From: Caenorhabditis remanei
Lineage: Eukaryota; Nematoda; Chromadorea; Rhabditida; Rhabditidae
Assembly: GCF_010183535.1 (NCBI RefSeq)
Contig: NC_071332.1
Span: forward strand, 13,702,001-13,766,000
DNA: 64,000 nucleotides
Direction: 5' to 3'
The notes beneath the pieces are model-generated. The model made no database searches. It was not told the origin of the DNA and saw nothing but the letters and a program-made list of their open reading frames with translations. Of the stretch, positions 24,319 to 36,563 are shown in pieces (within the stretch, counting starts at the first letter, position 1; every line of letters begins with the position of its first letter). The translations under genes were made by a program, and so were the position numbers.

Positions 24319-25425
24319 TCAAAAAGTGGTAACTTGAGTACTCGATCTTGCACTTATATTGGATACAGTGACTTTTCGTTGTCTTCTATCCGATTTCCCA
24401 ACCATTCCCATGCAAAATTCTCGATAAGGCATTTGAATAGTCAACATAACAATGGTAGAAACAAGTCCATGACAGGAAAAAGTGATATAAACTAAATTAT
24501 TGACACTTTGAGTGGAGATTCCAAGGATACCAGAGAATACGGAAATGGCAGATGGGATGAGGATGACAAGAAGAGGGAGGGAGACCTGAAATGATTCAAG
24601 TCTCAAAGTTTCATCTGAACTAGAAAACCTACCTGAATATACAAGGCTTTCAAGAAAGCCTTTTGCAGTTTTGCGGTGCTCTCCGACATCTTCATTTCCT
24701 TCACCACATTCTTCATTTTCATTTTCAACAGGAGCACAATAATCAGTGTTTCTATAACTACAGTAGCCTCCATCGCAATTTGTCTCACAGAAACCCAAGG
24801 ATTATTCAGAACGAGAACATACACCGGATTACTTGGAGTATCCAACGCTCGGAATTCAGGAAACTCCTTGAATATTATTTCTCTAGCTGATGATTGCTCA
24901 GGAACGCTCAGAACAGTTGGAAGATAATAGAGTAGTCCGAGAATGTAGTTAATCGCGAGGAATGGGTAACGAGCATGACGCCACCAGGTGTGTTCCGCGA
25001 AGATCAGAAAGTATCGGTTTTCAAATATAGTAATGATTGAGACCGCTACCACTGAAATTGGATAACTTTTAAATTCATAAATGGGAAGTCTTCAAAAACT
25101 CACAACAAAAAAGTGTCGAAACCATATAACTTTGCAATGACAGCGGCACCCCAAACTTGATCAAAATCCCATATGGAATACCAGACCAAGTAGATTTTAG
25201 TAGGTACGGTTGAGTTAATAAACTGACAGTTAAATCAAGACAAGAACTCCAGAAGTGTAAGTTGAACATGCTCCATTTGACAGATTTCATTGATTCCGGG
25301 GTTTGAAAGAGGATACAGAAACCACCGAATAAATGAATTGGAAAAGAGAAGAAACCGATCGTATAGAGCGTCAAGGAGAAGAATTGAGCACTGGCAAAAA
25401 AAGATTCCCCGGCTAGCTCTGCCAT
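24319..25425 (-). CDS. srh-class chemoreceptor GPCR
   Basis: Three exons on the reverse strand, about 25425-25104, 25051-24633 and 24595-24319. Class H signature: FFSFPIHLFGGFCILFQTPE, MKSVKWSMFNLHFWSS, SIITIFENRYFLIFAEHTWW, RYPFLAINYILGLLYYLPTV, and IQMPYREFCMGMVGK near the C-terminus. Compared with the srh gene at 14809 the second and third exons are fused, a typical intron loss among srh paralogues. One exon boundary may be off by a base. It is in head-to-tail order with the next srh gene on the same strand. Confidence 0.88.
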
Positions 25426-26208
25426 TTTTTAATCGATTCCAAAAATTTCACCAGTGTTTTTTTTCGGTAAATGTGTTGTCCAAGAGCAACACAATAATTT
25501 CTAAATGTCAATTCCGAATTCTGAATTTCAATTTTCACATTTCACCTGTTTGATCAAATGTTTAGGGATCGCGGATCGGTGTAGCCGAAATTTTTTTGAA
25601 AACTGATGACGTGATTGGTCAAAAACGATATCTAGATGAACTTAAGAGGTCTGAAACTATCGACCTTTCATGCCCTGAAATGATTGACATATCCGTTGTA
25701 ACCAAATGGTCACTGCCTGAAATAAGACCTCGCCATGAATCATGTACTTTAATCTGTTTCTATCAAGGAATCATGGATCAGACCTCATGAGTAACTATAT
25801 GTTTTTTGAAAAAGTCTGACAGGTGGAACATAATCCCAAGAGAAACGACGAATTTGCAGGGTCTCACGAAAAAAACCTAGAATTTGATCTAATGACAGAA
25901 TTCCATTTTTGTATCACAATATCGAAGTGTGTGTAAGTTAGTCACACATACGCCAGGCACACTTTTTTAAATCAAAAATTTAATCTGTTTCTTTTGAATT
26001 TCCACAATAACTATGAATGAATGATTTCGAAACATCTGTAAACTGAAAAAATCGCTTTCAAGAACTTTTTGCATTGTTCAGTACTATTGCATTGTTCTGT
26101 ACTTTGTTAATTCAGTAAAAGTAACCAGCTTGAAAACATTTATGAAAATTTATTAAAGTCAGTAAGAAACAAATATATAAAGTATACAATCTTTGAGATT
26201 TTCATTTC
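25426..26208. other. intergenic, nothing recognised
   Basis: Spacer between two reverse-strand srh genes. Short frames near 25290-25790 have no family resemblance. No RNA gene or repeat recognised. Confidence 0.45.
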
Positions 26209-27353
26209 CTACGTATGCGTAGAAAAAAGTCCAGTCGAACTGACAAAACGATCAACTCTTGATGAAAAACAAACTCTTGATTTGCAATATTCTCGATAGG
26301 GTTTGTGAACATACATCATTGTCAAATTAGCAAATACTCCGTGCATTGAAATGACAATATATGAAATGTTCATCGTTACTTGACTAGTACTCACAAATAT
26401 TCCTAAAATAGCAGTTGCCACGTGAGGAAGCAACATAATGAGAGCTGGAATGGCTATCTGCAAAAAACATTTTCAGCAGCCTTTTTTATTTGGCTGTTGG
26501 GAAAACTTCTTAAAAACATACCTGAAGATGAAGAGCTCTCAAAAATGTCTTCTGAATACTTATGGAATGTTCAGATAAGTTGAATTTCTTCACTGCTCTC
26601 CTCATATATATTTGTACAGGTATGACAAAACCAGTAACCTCAGCAGTGAACATGAGTATGATTGATGCTTCTCTTATTGCATACCAATCATTTTTCTCGT
26701 AACTGATAACGTAAATTGGATTCTCTGGATTATCGAACACTCTAGCTTTCGGGTACATCTGGAAGACAGAAGATCGAATCAAGATATTTATTTTGAAAAA
26801 TCATTGTCAATTACCGTAAACATTCCTTCTCTCCCAGCTATTTGGTCCGGAATTTCAATCAAAGTTGGAATGTAATGGACACTTGCCAGTAAATAGTTCA
26901 CTATCAAGAATGGATATCTTACACGCCTCCACCATGTATTCTGACCACAAAGTATAAAATAACGATTTTCAAATATGGAAACTATCGAAACGCCCACGAC
27001 TGAAATTTTCAGATAAAATCACTCAAGTTAAAACATCACTGACATGCCATCATAGTGATTCCAAAGTATAATACAATTCCGGTATCTAATCCAGTGTAAT
27101 GAATGAGACCCATTAAGAATCCACTAATAGAAGGCGGGGTTAAAAACGGTTGAGTAATAATATTGAGGAATATGTCCATGAAAGTGCTCCAAAAGTACAA
27201 ATTTAACAAGTTCCATTTTACAGATTTCATTGAGACGGGAGTTTGAAACAGTATACAGTATCCAGCAAATATGTGAATTGGGATAGAAATACATCCGACA
27301 ACGTAAAGAGTTCTGGAGTAGAATTGTGGAGAAGCGAGAAGGGATACATTCAT
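26209..27353 (-). CDS. srh-class chemoreceptor GPCR
   Basis: Four exons on the reverse strand starting at the ATG of MNVSLLASPQFYSRT (27353) and ending at TAG 26209-26211. An upstream in-frame codon at 27389 is less likely because the paralogue at 14809 starts at the same MNVSLLASPQF. Motifs: ISIPIHIFAGYCILFQTPVS, MKSVKWNLLNLYFWS, SIVSIFENRYFILCGQNTWW, RVFDNPENPIYVISY, and YVHKPYREYC after TM7. It is the closest paralogue in the window of the 14809-15935 gene, judged by the N-terminus and intron pattern. The first donor is a non-canonical-looking GTCAGT. Confidence 0.88.
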
Positions 27354-27988
27354 CCGTAATGTTGGTATGCGGAAATTTTGTGTCTCCAAGACATTTTCAA
27401 GTATAGTTATTTGCAGTTCAGCTGCTTATACGTATTCCGGTTTTTTTTTAAACCGTGGTCTGGAAATATTTGAACTGACTACAAAGGCTAGAAAAGCCGT
27501 ACGAACTTTGCTCTCTGAGAAAACGAGTTGTTCAGATATATCATCTCATGACTCCGTTACTGTGAAGGTACCGGTATTATAATCTGGATTCAAACCAAAG
27601 AGATGGATTTGTTTCAGAAGATAATAATAGTTTCAGATAACAGTTTGCACATTTCTCAGAAAAGCGTTCCTGTTTTCCGGCCTCCCTGTTCATCCTGAAA
27701 TTTTGTTTCACTTACAACGTGATCGAATTTGAGTACATTTTTGGTTAATATCAAGAATGATGTATGCTTTCTGTCTTGATCAAACAGCCTCCTCTTTTAA
27801 TTGCTATGTTTTGAGTTTGCTTCTCCATTTGTAGTCCTCCATTTTTCTGTTTTCGAGGGAGACGATAAGGTTGTCTGATTTCCTTAATGAGGGGTTACAA
27901 ATAACAAGTCTCCTCCCTACTTCTCTCTGGTTTAGAATAAACAATACATTCCATCCTAATCTGAGTTTTTGTTGTTTTACTATTCAAA
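27354..27988. other. divergent promoter region of two srh genes
   Basis: Head-to-head spacer between srh genes transcribed outward in both directions. No coding exon seen. It presumably holds both promoters, but no specific motif was identified. Confidence 0.45.
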
Positions 27989-29130
27989 ATGAACATGGAA
28001 GTATCGTATATCAGTTCTCCCGAATTCTACTCTCTGGCTCTCTATATTCTTGGCTCGATTTCTCTTCCAATCCATTTGTTTGGTGCCTACTGTATCCTAT
28101 GTCAAACTCCAGACACAATGAAAAGAGTCAAGTGGGTTATGTTCAATTTGCATGCGTGGAGTTGCTCTCTTGATATTTTATTGGGTCTTTTGGGACAACC
28201 ATTCATAGTACCTCCGGTTTTCGGAGGGGCGCCAATGGGCTTACTGCATCTACTCAATGTGGATCCAGGAATCATGGTTTATATGATGGTAACTCTGATT
28301 TTGAGTCAGTAATACTCAAAGTAACTAATGACTATTTTCAACTTTTCAGTGGTCTCTATTTCCACGGGTGCCATTTTCGAAAACCGCTTCTACCTATTGT
28401 TCGTTGAGAAAACATGGTGGCGTTTTGCCCGTTACCCATATTACATTATAAATGTCGCACTCGCATTTCTGTATTATGTGCCAACGATGATTGGAATACC
28501 AGATCAAACTGAAGCAAGGGAGTGGATTTTCAGGGTGAGAAAATTCCTGGAATAGTTTTCTTCGAATCGTTTAATCTTCAGAAACACCCCGAAGTTCGTC
28601 GGTTTGACAGTCCAGAACACCCCATATTTGTGGTAGCTTATGATAGTGTCGCTCGAGATTGGATTGGTATCCGAATGATAGTCAGTACATGTATCGTTGG
28701 AATCGAGAGTCTCACATTCTTCTTTTTGCTGAGATTTAAAATGAAAAATGCTACGAAACTCATGACGATGTCTGATAAGACACTAGCAGCGCACAGGGCT
28801 TTTATGAAGGCTATCCATATGCAGGCAAGCCAATTTTACTAGGATTGAAGTCATCTAATTTCATTTTAGATTGCTATCCCTGCTTGTATCATAGCAACTC
28901 CTCAAATTCTGATCATTTTTATTGGATACTTAAATCTCAATACCCCCGAAATGAATAGTGTTGCCTACATGATGATGTCGATACATGGTGCATCTGCTAC
29001 ACTTATCATGCTATACTGTCATCATCCGTATCGAGAGTTTTGTAAAGAATTGCTACGTGGAAGACTTAGAGTTTTCAATAGATGGACTCCATTCGTTTCG
29101 GTTACATCTCACTCTGAAGTTGTACGTTAA
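27989..29130 (+). CDS. srh-class chemoreceptor GPCR
   Basis: Four exons beginning 27989-28304 and 28350 onward, ending at TAA 29128-29130. Motifs: ISLPIHLFGAYCILCQTPDT, MKRVKWVMFNLHAWSCSLD, AIFENRFYLLFVEKTWWRF, RRFDSPEHPIFVVAY, AFMKAIHMQIAIPACI, and YCHHPYREFC at the C-terminal end. The first intron uses a GTCAGT donor; choosing it is required to keep frame into MVSIS. It is the only plus-strand member of the second srh group and shares a spacer with the reverse gene at 26209-27353. Confidence 0.88.
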
Positions 29131-30081
29131 TCAATTGTTTTTAAATAGTTAAAACGTTTCTCTCCTCAAAAGGGTACCGTAATCCATACATTTATTGAAG
29201 ACTTTGAATAAAAAAGCTACAGTAATCTTTGAATAAATGATGTGATGTTTCAATCTATTTTGAAAACGAAAAACTTGCAAAACAAGAAAAGGTTACCAAA
29301 ACGAAATTATACCTTTCCAATTTTCTAATTGTCACATTTTTCTGGTGAGTGCAAAATGTGAGCTGTGAGTGCATTAAGATTCGAAAGAATGTTTGAAAAG
29401 ATATCAGAACTAGCAGAAGATTGGTAAAGCAATAAAAAGTGATAGATTCCAATTCAAAAAATATTTGTGAAGATCCATTTTCAAATCCTCCAAAGTAGTA
29501 ACAGTTGATAGTAAATTGTTTATGTTGGGCTTGCAATGTTTAATAGGGTGTGTGGCGACTGGGACTTCATTATTGGGGAGAAATCAACTTTTATCAATAA
29601 TAAACTTTTAGGAATCAGTCCTTCTTCAAAGACTTATTGTCGAAATAAAAAAGTTCCGACATTTTTTTCACGTCAGAATGCCGACTCAGTAGTAATTTTG
29701 CACGGAGTCTGCATTTTGTCGTAAGAAAAAATGTCGAAACTTTTTTTGTTTTGATAATAACAGAATTGGGAAGTCAACATTTAAGAATGTTATTGTTTTC
29801 TATTCTTTCTGTATTCTTTTTTCCGTCCTTTTTTTCCCTGTTATGTTTCAGTTATTACAAAAAATAAAGAAGAAAAAGTTTCATGATTATATGGTTCATA
29901 GCTGGTCACCAGAGTTCGACGAAACTTAATTCACCTGCTATTCTAATTAAGAAATACATTAATGTCTCGAAAGAAAACCCGTTTCCAGATATTCAGATTA
30001 CGTTTGATTATAAAAGCTTACTCCGCCATATTATATTTTTCAATAAATTTACTTATTAAAACAACTCAAGTTTTTCCTAGT
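29131..30081. other. intergenic before srz cluster
   Basis: No supported gene. An open frame continues upstream of the chosen srz start to 29962 but encodes a basic stretch (MSRKKTRF...) unlike srz N-termini; it may be a longer N-terminus or 5' UTR. Confidence 0.45.
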
Positions 30082-31270
30082 ATGAATAACAAAATTATCG
30101 AACCGCAAGTAACAGTTCCACATGCAATTGCTGTAATTTATCTATTTTTTGCAGTTTTTATTTCTTTAATTCTTCTTATATTCGTTTTCCCGTTATATAT
30201 AGTGGTTAGCATAAAAAATAGAGGAAATGATCGGAAGGTAGAGAAACAACAATAATTAATAGACAGTATTCATTTTCAGATCATTGTCTATACAGTAATT
30301 AAGCATTTCTTTAATGCCACTTGCTTATTTTACGCTCTCACGACTTTTTGTGTGACTTATATCTACATTCAATATAATGGCTCCAAAGCAGAAAACGACT
30401 ATACCTTGAATACCTTGAACAGTTTACCTGGAATAATTGTTATTTGTTTCTTTTTTGTCGGGTCCTTTTTCTTGGTAATCTTTATACAAGCACATAGTTT
30501 CATAATCTCTCTATTAGCGATACAGCGTTTTATTATTTTCTATTATCCTCAATTTGAACGAATTGCAAAAGCATCTGGAAAAGAAATAACAATAGTTATA
30601 TACATGGTCTACAATTGCTTTTTCGCAATTAACATCATCCTTTTAGCATGGTACGGACATCAACTGTGGTACAAATATTACAACGACTGGCCAGAGATTC
30701 TCTTTTTGGTGAAATACATGTCATTCTTCGTATTCATTCTTCAGCTTTCAGATATTCTACGCACTTCATAACTTGTTTCTTTTTGCATCCGCTGCTCTTT
30801 ACATCCCCATCATGATTAGCGTTCGTAAACTAACTCGAATATCCAGCTCAGTTGCAAACATGCCACACAAATACATTCTATATCAAACATTGTTCATAAT
30901 TGTGTTCAAATCAGTAAGTCGTTTTATATGGAGGTATATAAAGAATGTTTTCAGTCTCATGTATGGATTATCTTTTTATTTTTTACACTTCAGTGGCCTA
31001 CCAGTTATGTGAGTGAGAGAGGGTAAAACTTTTCAACTTGACGACTACTCATTACAGTTCATTGGTTACTTTCTGATACTGGATATAATATCTAATCCTT
31101 TGCTGATTCAAATATCCTATTTATTCAGCAACAAACAGAATGTATTAACGTTGCGGAAAAGTATAAATATACTAGAATTAATCCATTTGATGATGTTAAA
31201 ACTAATTCGAAGATCAAGAGTGGATCCATTTGTGAGAGTGAACGAAGGATCATTAAGTGCATCTCCATGA
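30082..31270 (+). CDS. srz-class chemoreceptor GPCR
   Basis: Serpentine receptor class Z. Five exons: 30082-30237, 30280-30708, 30752-30913, 30955-31008, 31058-31270; 337 residues in frame. Family signatures: FVFPLYIVVSIKNRGNDRK after TM1, VIKHFFNATCLFY in TM2, QAHSFIISLLAIQRFIIFYY (TM3, matching the srz 'H.l.i.LLa.QRf..yf.P'), LYIPIMISVRKLTRISSSV with NMPHKYILYQT, and LIQISYLFSNKQNV in TM7. A 54-nt exon carrying WIIFLFFTLQW is easily missed but is needed for TM6. The ATG at 30082 gives a normal-length srz N-terminus. Confidence 0.87.
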
Positions 31271-31481
31271 GGAATTGCCAAGTTATTTCAACCAATATTT
31301 ATGTGGGATCCACAAGCATAACTGTTACAGTTTGAATATTATTGTGTAATAAAGACATTCACAAGTAACAAAATCCACTGTTCAGCATGTTTCAAATTAA
31401 ATTTCGGCAGCTGATTTTTATTTCAAACTGATAAACTTCGCGCGAGCAACTTCAATATTCTATCGAACATAATTTCCCAAA

Positions 31482-32835
31482 ATGAACATATCAATCGTGA
31501 TATCCTCGTTGGACTTTAACCCTCTAGGACTGTTAGCCGTTGTCTCGCCAACAATTTTGTCACTGTTTTCTTTATTTTCATTACCATTTTACATGATTGT
31601 TCAACGGTCCAATAGAAAGGAAGATGAGAAAGTAAGGAACTATGCTCCAGTTATTTTTATGATATCATATTACAGCTAGCAGTATGGCCAATAATGAACC
31701 ATTTATATAAAGGGACATGTTTGTTTTACATTTTGTTATTAACTTTCCTGGTATCTGCAGGATTCTTCTTCGTTTCTATGGAAGGTTCTGATGTGATACG
31801 GTAAACTATTTCCGCAAACTGAATAAAAATCAAGAAAATAAGTTTTTACAGACTTCCATCACTGATAATTTCTTTGGTGATTACCGTAGCTTTCACAGTG
31901 CTAATTATTTTTGTGCAAGCTCATAACTTCATCATATTTTTTCTAGCTGCTCAGCGATTTTTGATGTACTTTTTTCCGAGATTTCACAAGTTTGTAAAAA
32001 CGACTAAGAAGGCAACAAATCAAATAGCGAAATATGTTTATTGGGTGTTTTTCATAACTCACATATACTTATTTTTGTGCGAACTATATTCGCTTGTAGT
32101 AGGTGACAATAATGACACATTGGTCAGAGTACATTTGGTAAGTTATACAAGAAAAAAAGCTTCTTATACGAAATCCGGTATTTGAATATTCAATATCTTA
32201 CAGTGTTTCTATTTCTTTCTCAACGTACTACTCTTTATATCAGCCTTCTTCTACATTTCCATTACGATAAGTGTTTATAAACTCGAACGTTTGTCGTCAT
32301 CTGTTGAAAACAAGCCACATAAGTTTATTCTCTATCAGGCACTTCTCATTTTCATATTCAAATCCGTATGTACTGAAAGTTCAGGCTCAATTCCAGTTTG
32401 TTGGTTTTTTTAATAAATGGGTGACTCTAAATGGGACTTACATTTCCTGACAATATGAGAATATTTTGTGTCCGCTATTATTTCAGCAGTACTCTATTTG
32501 TTATAATGCACCTTAAACTGGAGTAGAGCCAAAGTTCATCTTAGTTCCAGGAAATGTTATTTCAGACTCAAATTGGTTTCATCTTTTTGTTAACATTCAA
32601 TTCAAGAGTTTGGATCTTCTCAAACCTGCCTGTCCGGATATTAATATACTGTTATTTCATGGATTTAATCTCCACACCGCCATTAGTTCAAATATCGTAT
32701 TTATTGGGAAACAGACAGAACGTGGTTTTATTATGGCGGACAATGCCGAAGTTTCGAAAATTTTCGTGCTGCCGTTTTTCAAGACTCTCTCGAGTGCAAC
32801 CTGTCGGGATTAGGAATGCAGTCCCGACGTCATAA
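31482..32835 (+). CDS. srz-class chemoreceptor GPCR
   Basis: Five exons, about 31482-31631, 31678-31800, 31852-32137, 32204-32365 and 32566-32835, giving roughly 330 residues (one boundary may be off by a base). Signatures: LPFYMIVQRSNRKEDEK, VWPIMNHLYKGTCFVY, QAHNFIIFFLAAQRFLMYFF, FYISITISVYKLERLSSSVE then NKPHKFILYQALL, and LVQISYLLGNRQNV. The intron before the last exon is about 200 nt, four times longer than the others. It follows the previous srz gene on the same strand with about 210 bases between them. Confidence 0.85.
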
Positions 32836-33182
32836 TTGAAACCTCAATTCATTGGCAAAAGTTACTGGACGTCTCAAAAAAATAAATTAACAAAATTAAC
32901 GTTTTAATTGCAATAGTTAAAGCTTTCATCAGATTGTCCTAGTTTATTTTCGGTCGCAGGAAAGATACAATCTCAAACTTTAAATCAACCTTAATGAGCA
33001 AATAATTGAAGATCACTAATTAAATGCTCTAACTAGTAAATAAACAGTTCAGAATAAAATTTTTTAATTAAAACTCCAGTGGTCATCTCTTTTTACATTA
33101 GAAGTCAGATTCGTATTCCACCTATTTTCAATCAGTAAAAAATTGCAGATTTACGATCATCAAAAATCAAAGCAGCTGCCAT
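32836..33182. other. convergent srz intergenic
   Basis: Tail-to-tail spacer between plus- and minus-strand srz genes; AT-rich with no coding signal. Confidence 0.45.
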
Positions 33183-34297
33183 TTATTGCCCAAAAGTTTG
33201 AAAATCTGTTTGAATAGTCATGGGATTAACTCTAGAGGTCTTTGTGTAAAACACAAGTTTGATATATTTCATAGCAGGCAGTTGCTTGGATAAAGTATTA
33301 ACATTCCGCTTGTTGCAGAACAAGTAAGAAACTTGTATCAATACAGGCGTAGATATCAAATCGAACACGATGCACATTATGAGACACTGCAAAACAGTGA
33401 ATAGGTTTTTCGATACTCAGTTTCTACTAGTTTACCATTATGATAGAATATGATTCGGTGTATGCATACCAGCTGGACCAAAGTGATGGCTGAAAACAAA
33501 ATGGTTGTTTCCCAAGATAATTTTTTGGAGCCTACAGATTTGAAAAACGCTATCAATAATGTTTGATATACAATAAATTTATGTGGCTTATTTCGTACGA
33601 ATGAATACAAATGTGCATGTTTTCCAATGCTGATCACAATAGGAATGTATAATAAAACTGATGAAAAGAGAGCAGAGTTTATAAAAATGTAGTAACCCTG
33701 AAATTTGGAATATAAAGTTTCATGATGAGTAGTTAACAGACCGTATAAATCTCTACATTAGGATAATCGTCCCCACTTTGAAACATAATCCAAAGAAAGA
33801 ATATTAAATGAGTCGTTGTGAGTATTAGGTATAGTGAGAATGCGATTAAATCAGTAGATTTTCCCGTTGTTATCAGGAAATTCTCAGTTTCCGGAAAGAA
33901 GTAAATGAGAAACTTCTGGAGCGATAGGAAAAACAAAATTAAATGATGAGCGTGCACAAAAATGGCCCAAGGAAAGAGTAGGAGAATTTCGAAATCTTTG
34001 TTATCAAATCTGAAATTTTGATATTTGCCTGAGTAACTTTTTGAGAATAGCATACATCCCCATCAGTGCATTCATAGCAAAAAATGTGAGACAGAGTACA
34101 ACCGATAAATAGAAGAAACATATTGCGTTGAAAAAATGTTTGATTATTGGATAGACCACAGCATTCTTATCTTTTTCCCGGTTAGCCAAGGAAACTCTCA
34201 CATAAAATGGAAATATAATAACCAGAAGCGTACCGATACTGCCGAACAGTAACACCAAGAAAATGAATAATAAATTAGAAGTGAACGAATTGGCCAT
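33183..34297 (-). CDS. srz-class chemoreceptor GPCR
   Basis: Reverse-strand srz gene with exons about 34297-34056, 34009-33742, 33697-33536, 33489-33436 and 33386-33183. Signatures: FPFYVRVSLANREKDKNAVV, IIKHFFNAICFFY, HAHHLILFFLSLQKFLIYFF, LYIPIVISIGKHAHLYSFVR with NKPHKFIVYQTLL, and LIQVSYLFCNKRNV. The first ATG is 34297 (MANSFTS). The first and second srz exons are fused here: the NREKDK junction that is spliced in the paralogues is read through in frame, an intron loss. Confidence 0.86.
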
Positions 34298-34718
34298 TTT
34301 CAAAAGACTCTTTCATTAAATTAAAATACAAATATCTAATGTTATGGTTTATTAATTTATGGTTGAACAAAAACTAATTGAAAAACTAAACCAATTAAAA
34401 TTTATCCAGCTGCTTTCTGAAATGTGGTTGATTAGCCTTTATTTGAAATTCCAAACATCAAGAAAGGTTTAAAGACAGATCAAATGTTGAATTGTTGCTC
34501 AATCTACACCAGTTTCTTTGTGTTTTTTTTTCTGATAGTGTGAGAAATCTGTTCAAACCATGGCTGAAAAGGCGAATCAGATACACACAGGGAAAAGATT
34601 GGAAGCAAGAAGAGGAAAAAGCCAAAGAATGTCGACAACTATTTTCCAACTCAATAACTAAAACTAAATATTCCGATTCACAATAACGTTGAACATAACA
34701 TTTTTATCTTCAAACGTG
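34298..34718. other. intergenic between srz genes
   Basis: Spacer between two reverse-strand srz genes; no coding, RNA or repeat signal recognised. Confidence 0.45.
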
Positions 34719-35994
34719 TTAAAATTTTGTCTCCGTGTTAGCAAAAGTGGTATTATCGCTTTTTAAGATAACTGGACTGATTCTCAGAGACCTGATGTTA
34801 AAAATAGAAAATGCTTTCGATAGACTTTTCACGTTTCGTTGATTACAGCATAAATATGAAGCTTGAATTAACACTGGGGTCGAGATCGCATCAAAAATGC
34901 CGCAAAGAATAATCCACTGAAAAAAGTCAATGTTTAATCAAATAATGAACGCAAAACAAACCAATTGCAGATCCGTAGATTTGAAATGAACGTACAACGC
35001 TGCCCAAACATGTGGCTGAGTGCAAGTTGTTGTTTTTTTACAGAAAAAAATTTCACTTACTGCTTTAAACATTGCCAAAAAAAAATGTCTGATACAAAAT
35101 ATATTTTTGGGGCTGATTCTGAACGGACGAAGATAATTGTGAATACTTTCAGATGCTCAATACAATTGGAATGTATAAAGCAGCTGATGAGAGCAATATG
35201 CAATTCACAAAAACGAAATAGACCTGAAACAATAATTAGAGGAATTATTGACAGTAAGAAAGTATTTTACCACATAAACTTTAACTTTTAGGAAATCTTT
35301 ACCAGCAGAAGACATTGTCCAAACGAGAAATGACAAATTCAGTAGTGACAGTATGAAATAGAGAGCGAAAATGACTGCACTGGTCCTCTTTTCAAAAAGT
35401 CTCACGTAAGATTCTGATGAGGGAAAAAAGAGAAGAATAAACCTCTGTAGAGATAATAAAAATATAATAATGTGATTAACATGTACAAAAATTGAGAATA
35501 ATGAGATCGCCGCTAGTTTCCAATATAATATCATTTGACTCAAAAAACTGAAATCAAAACTGCAATTATTGTAAAAATTTTGTTACCAAAAAATTCAAGA
35601 ATTTTTGAGTTTCACGTTCGTTTTTGGCTACAGTAATAAAATTTAAAACCTACACTGTGTTTTTGTTTCCCGTCAATAATAAGAGAACCGCTAATAACAA
35701 TAATACGAAAGCCGCCAGGTAATACATTTTTATAAAATTGTAAAAGTGATTGACAATCGGAAAAACTGCGGTCTGGAAAGAATTTCATTGTTTTAAAAAG
35801 TCATTTCAACAATTTTATCTTACCTCTTTCTCTCTTTCTTTATTCGCTCGATAAACTTTAAAAAAAACTGGAAAAATGCTAACAAAAAGAATAACCAAAC
35901 AGCTCAAAATTATTAGTATCAACATTGCTAGAAATTCTGTGAAGTAGTTTAAAATTGAAACCCTTTGAAGTGCTTGTTGAGTACGGTCGAACAT
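34719..35994 (-). pseudogene. srz-class chemoreceptor pseudogene
   Basis: All srz blocks are present on the reverse strand: FDRTQQALQRVSILNYF N-terminus, VNHIIIFLLSLQRFILLFFP (TM3), LYIPIVLSI, QNQPQKYILYQTFF, a short exon WAALYVHFKSTDLQLW, and LIQASYLCCNQRNVK. Two lesions lie in the exon equivalent to TM5 and the following loop. A TGA at plus 35149-35151 interrupts the sequence directly after VLSI. About 65 bases further, a run of nine T (plus 35077-35085 region) is one base too long to keep the frame into the next splice donor. Both are small, so inactivation is recent. An upstream in-frame ATG at 36036 also exists. Confidence 0.82.
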
Positions 35995-36143
35995 GACAAA
36001 ACACTGAAAAGGAAATTGACAAGATTTCCTTCTCATTTATATTAAATTGTTGTGAGAGAAACATCTGCTTAAACGAATTCAGCTGTACTAGGTAATGAGT
36101 TGATAAACTTTGTTAAACAAAAAGTCAAATAATTATAAAACTA

Positions 36144-36185
36144 ACCAGCCTGTCTCCCCCGCCTTCGGCGGTTGAGCCGGCTGGT
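36144..36185. repeat. GC-rich nested hairpin
   Basis: ACCAGCC at 36144-36150 pairs with GGCTGGT at 36179-36185, and an inner CCGCC-TTC-GGCGG stem sits between them. It is an isolated GC island in AT-rich DNA. It could fold as RNA or be the footprint of a small palindromic element; there is no evidence of transcription. Confidence 0.6.
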
Positions 36186-36221
36186 CTCTCTTCATTCACG
36201 TCGTCATTGACTTTCGAATGT

Positions 36222-36296
36222 GCCCGCATGGCCGAGTGGTCTAAAGCGGCTGTCGCTGTCCAAAGCACGCCAGTTCGGTTTTGCCCGCTGGCTCAG
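36222..36296 (+). pseudogene. tRNA-derived pseudogene (Leu/Ser-like)
   Basis: GCCCGCATGGCCGAGTGGTC (36222-36241) is an excellent tRNA 5' end with a near-perfect A box and the D-arm of class II (Leu/Ser) tRNAs. Downstream, CCAGTTCGGTTTTG resembles a B box but departs from GGTTCGANTCC in its second half. No clean anticodon arm or matching 3' acceptor strand (TGCGGGC) follows. I call it a degenerate tRNA or tRNA-derived element. Confidence 0.5.
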
Positions 36297-36563
36297 TTTC
36301 TCTTCTCTTTCCAAAAACGTTGCGGACAGTGCCTCAGACAAACAGACAAACACCACTTGTCTTTTATATATAAGAATGATGTTGGTTATTGGAAACATTT
36401 AGACTTTCAGCTTAATGAATCACTTGTTAGTGTCTGCAGAGCAAATAAAGAGGGAGACAGAAAAATAATAAAGTTGTAAACGGTTGTGCATCGAATTCCC
36501 ATTTCGACCTGTGAATGAACATGATCATTTCTACTTATAGGAGTATCACCACTTATTGAAATC

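Larger units (their letters stand above)
35995..36563. other. spacer with hairpin and tRNA-like relic
   Basis: Region between two srz loci. It holds the GC-rich hairpin at 36144-36185 and the tRNA-like sequence at 36222-36296, listed separately. The rest shows nothing recognisable. Confidence 0.5.

Noticed and set aside
24099..24353. Reverse-strand frame after the srh gene
   Set aside because: Overlaps the srh C-terminal exon in another frame and shows no receptor motif.
34492..35291. Plus-strand frames over the srz pseudogene
   Set aside because: Antisense to recognisable srz exons; they are shadows.
36207..36479. 90-codon frame over the tRNA-like sequence
   Set aside because: Its N-terminus is simply the translated tRNA A-box region; no other support.
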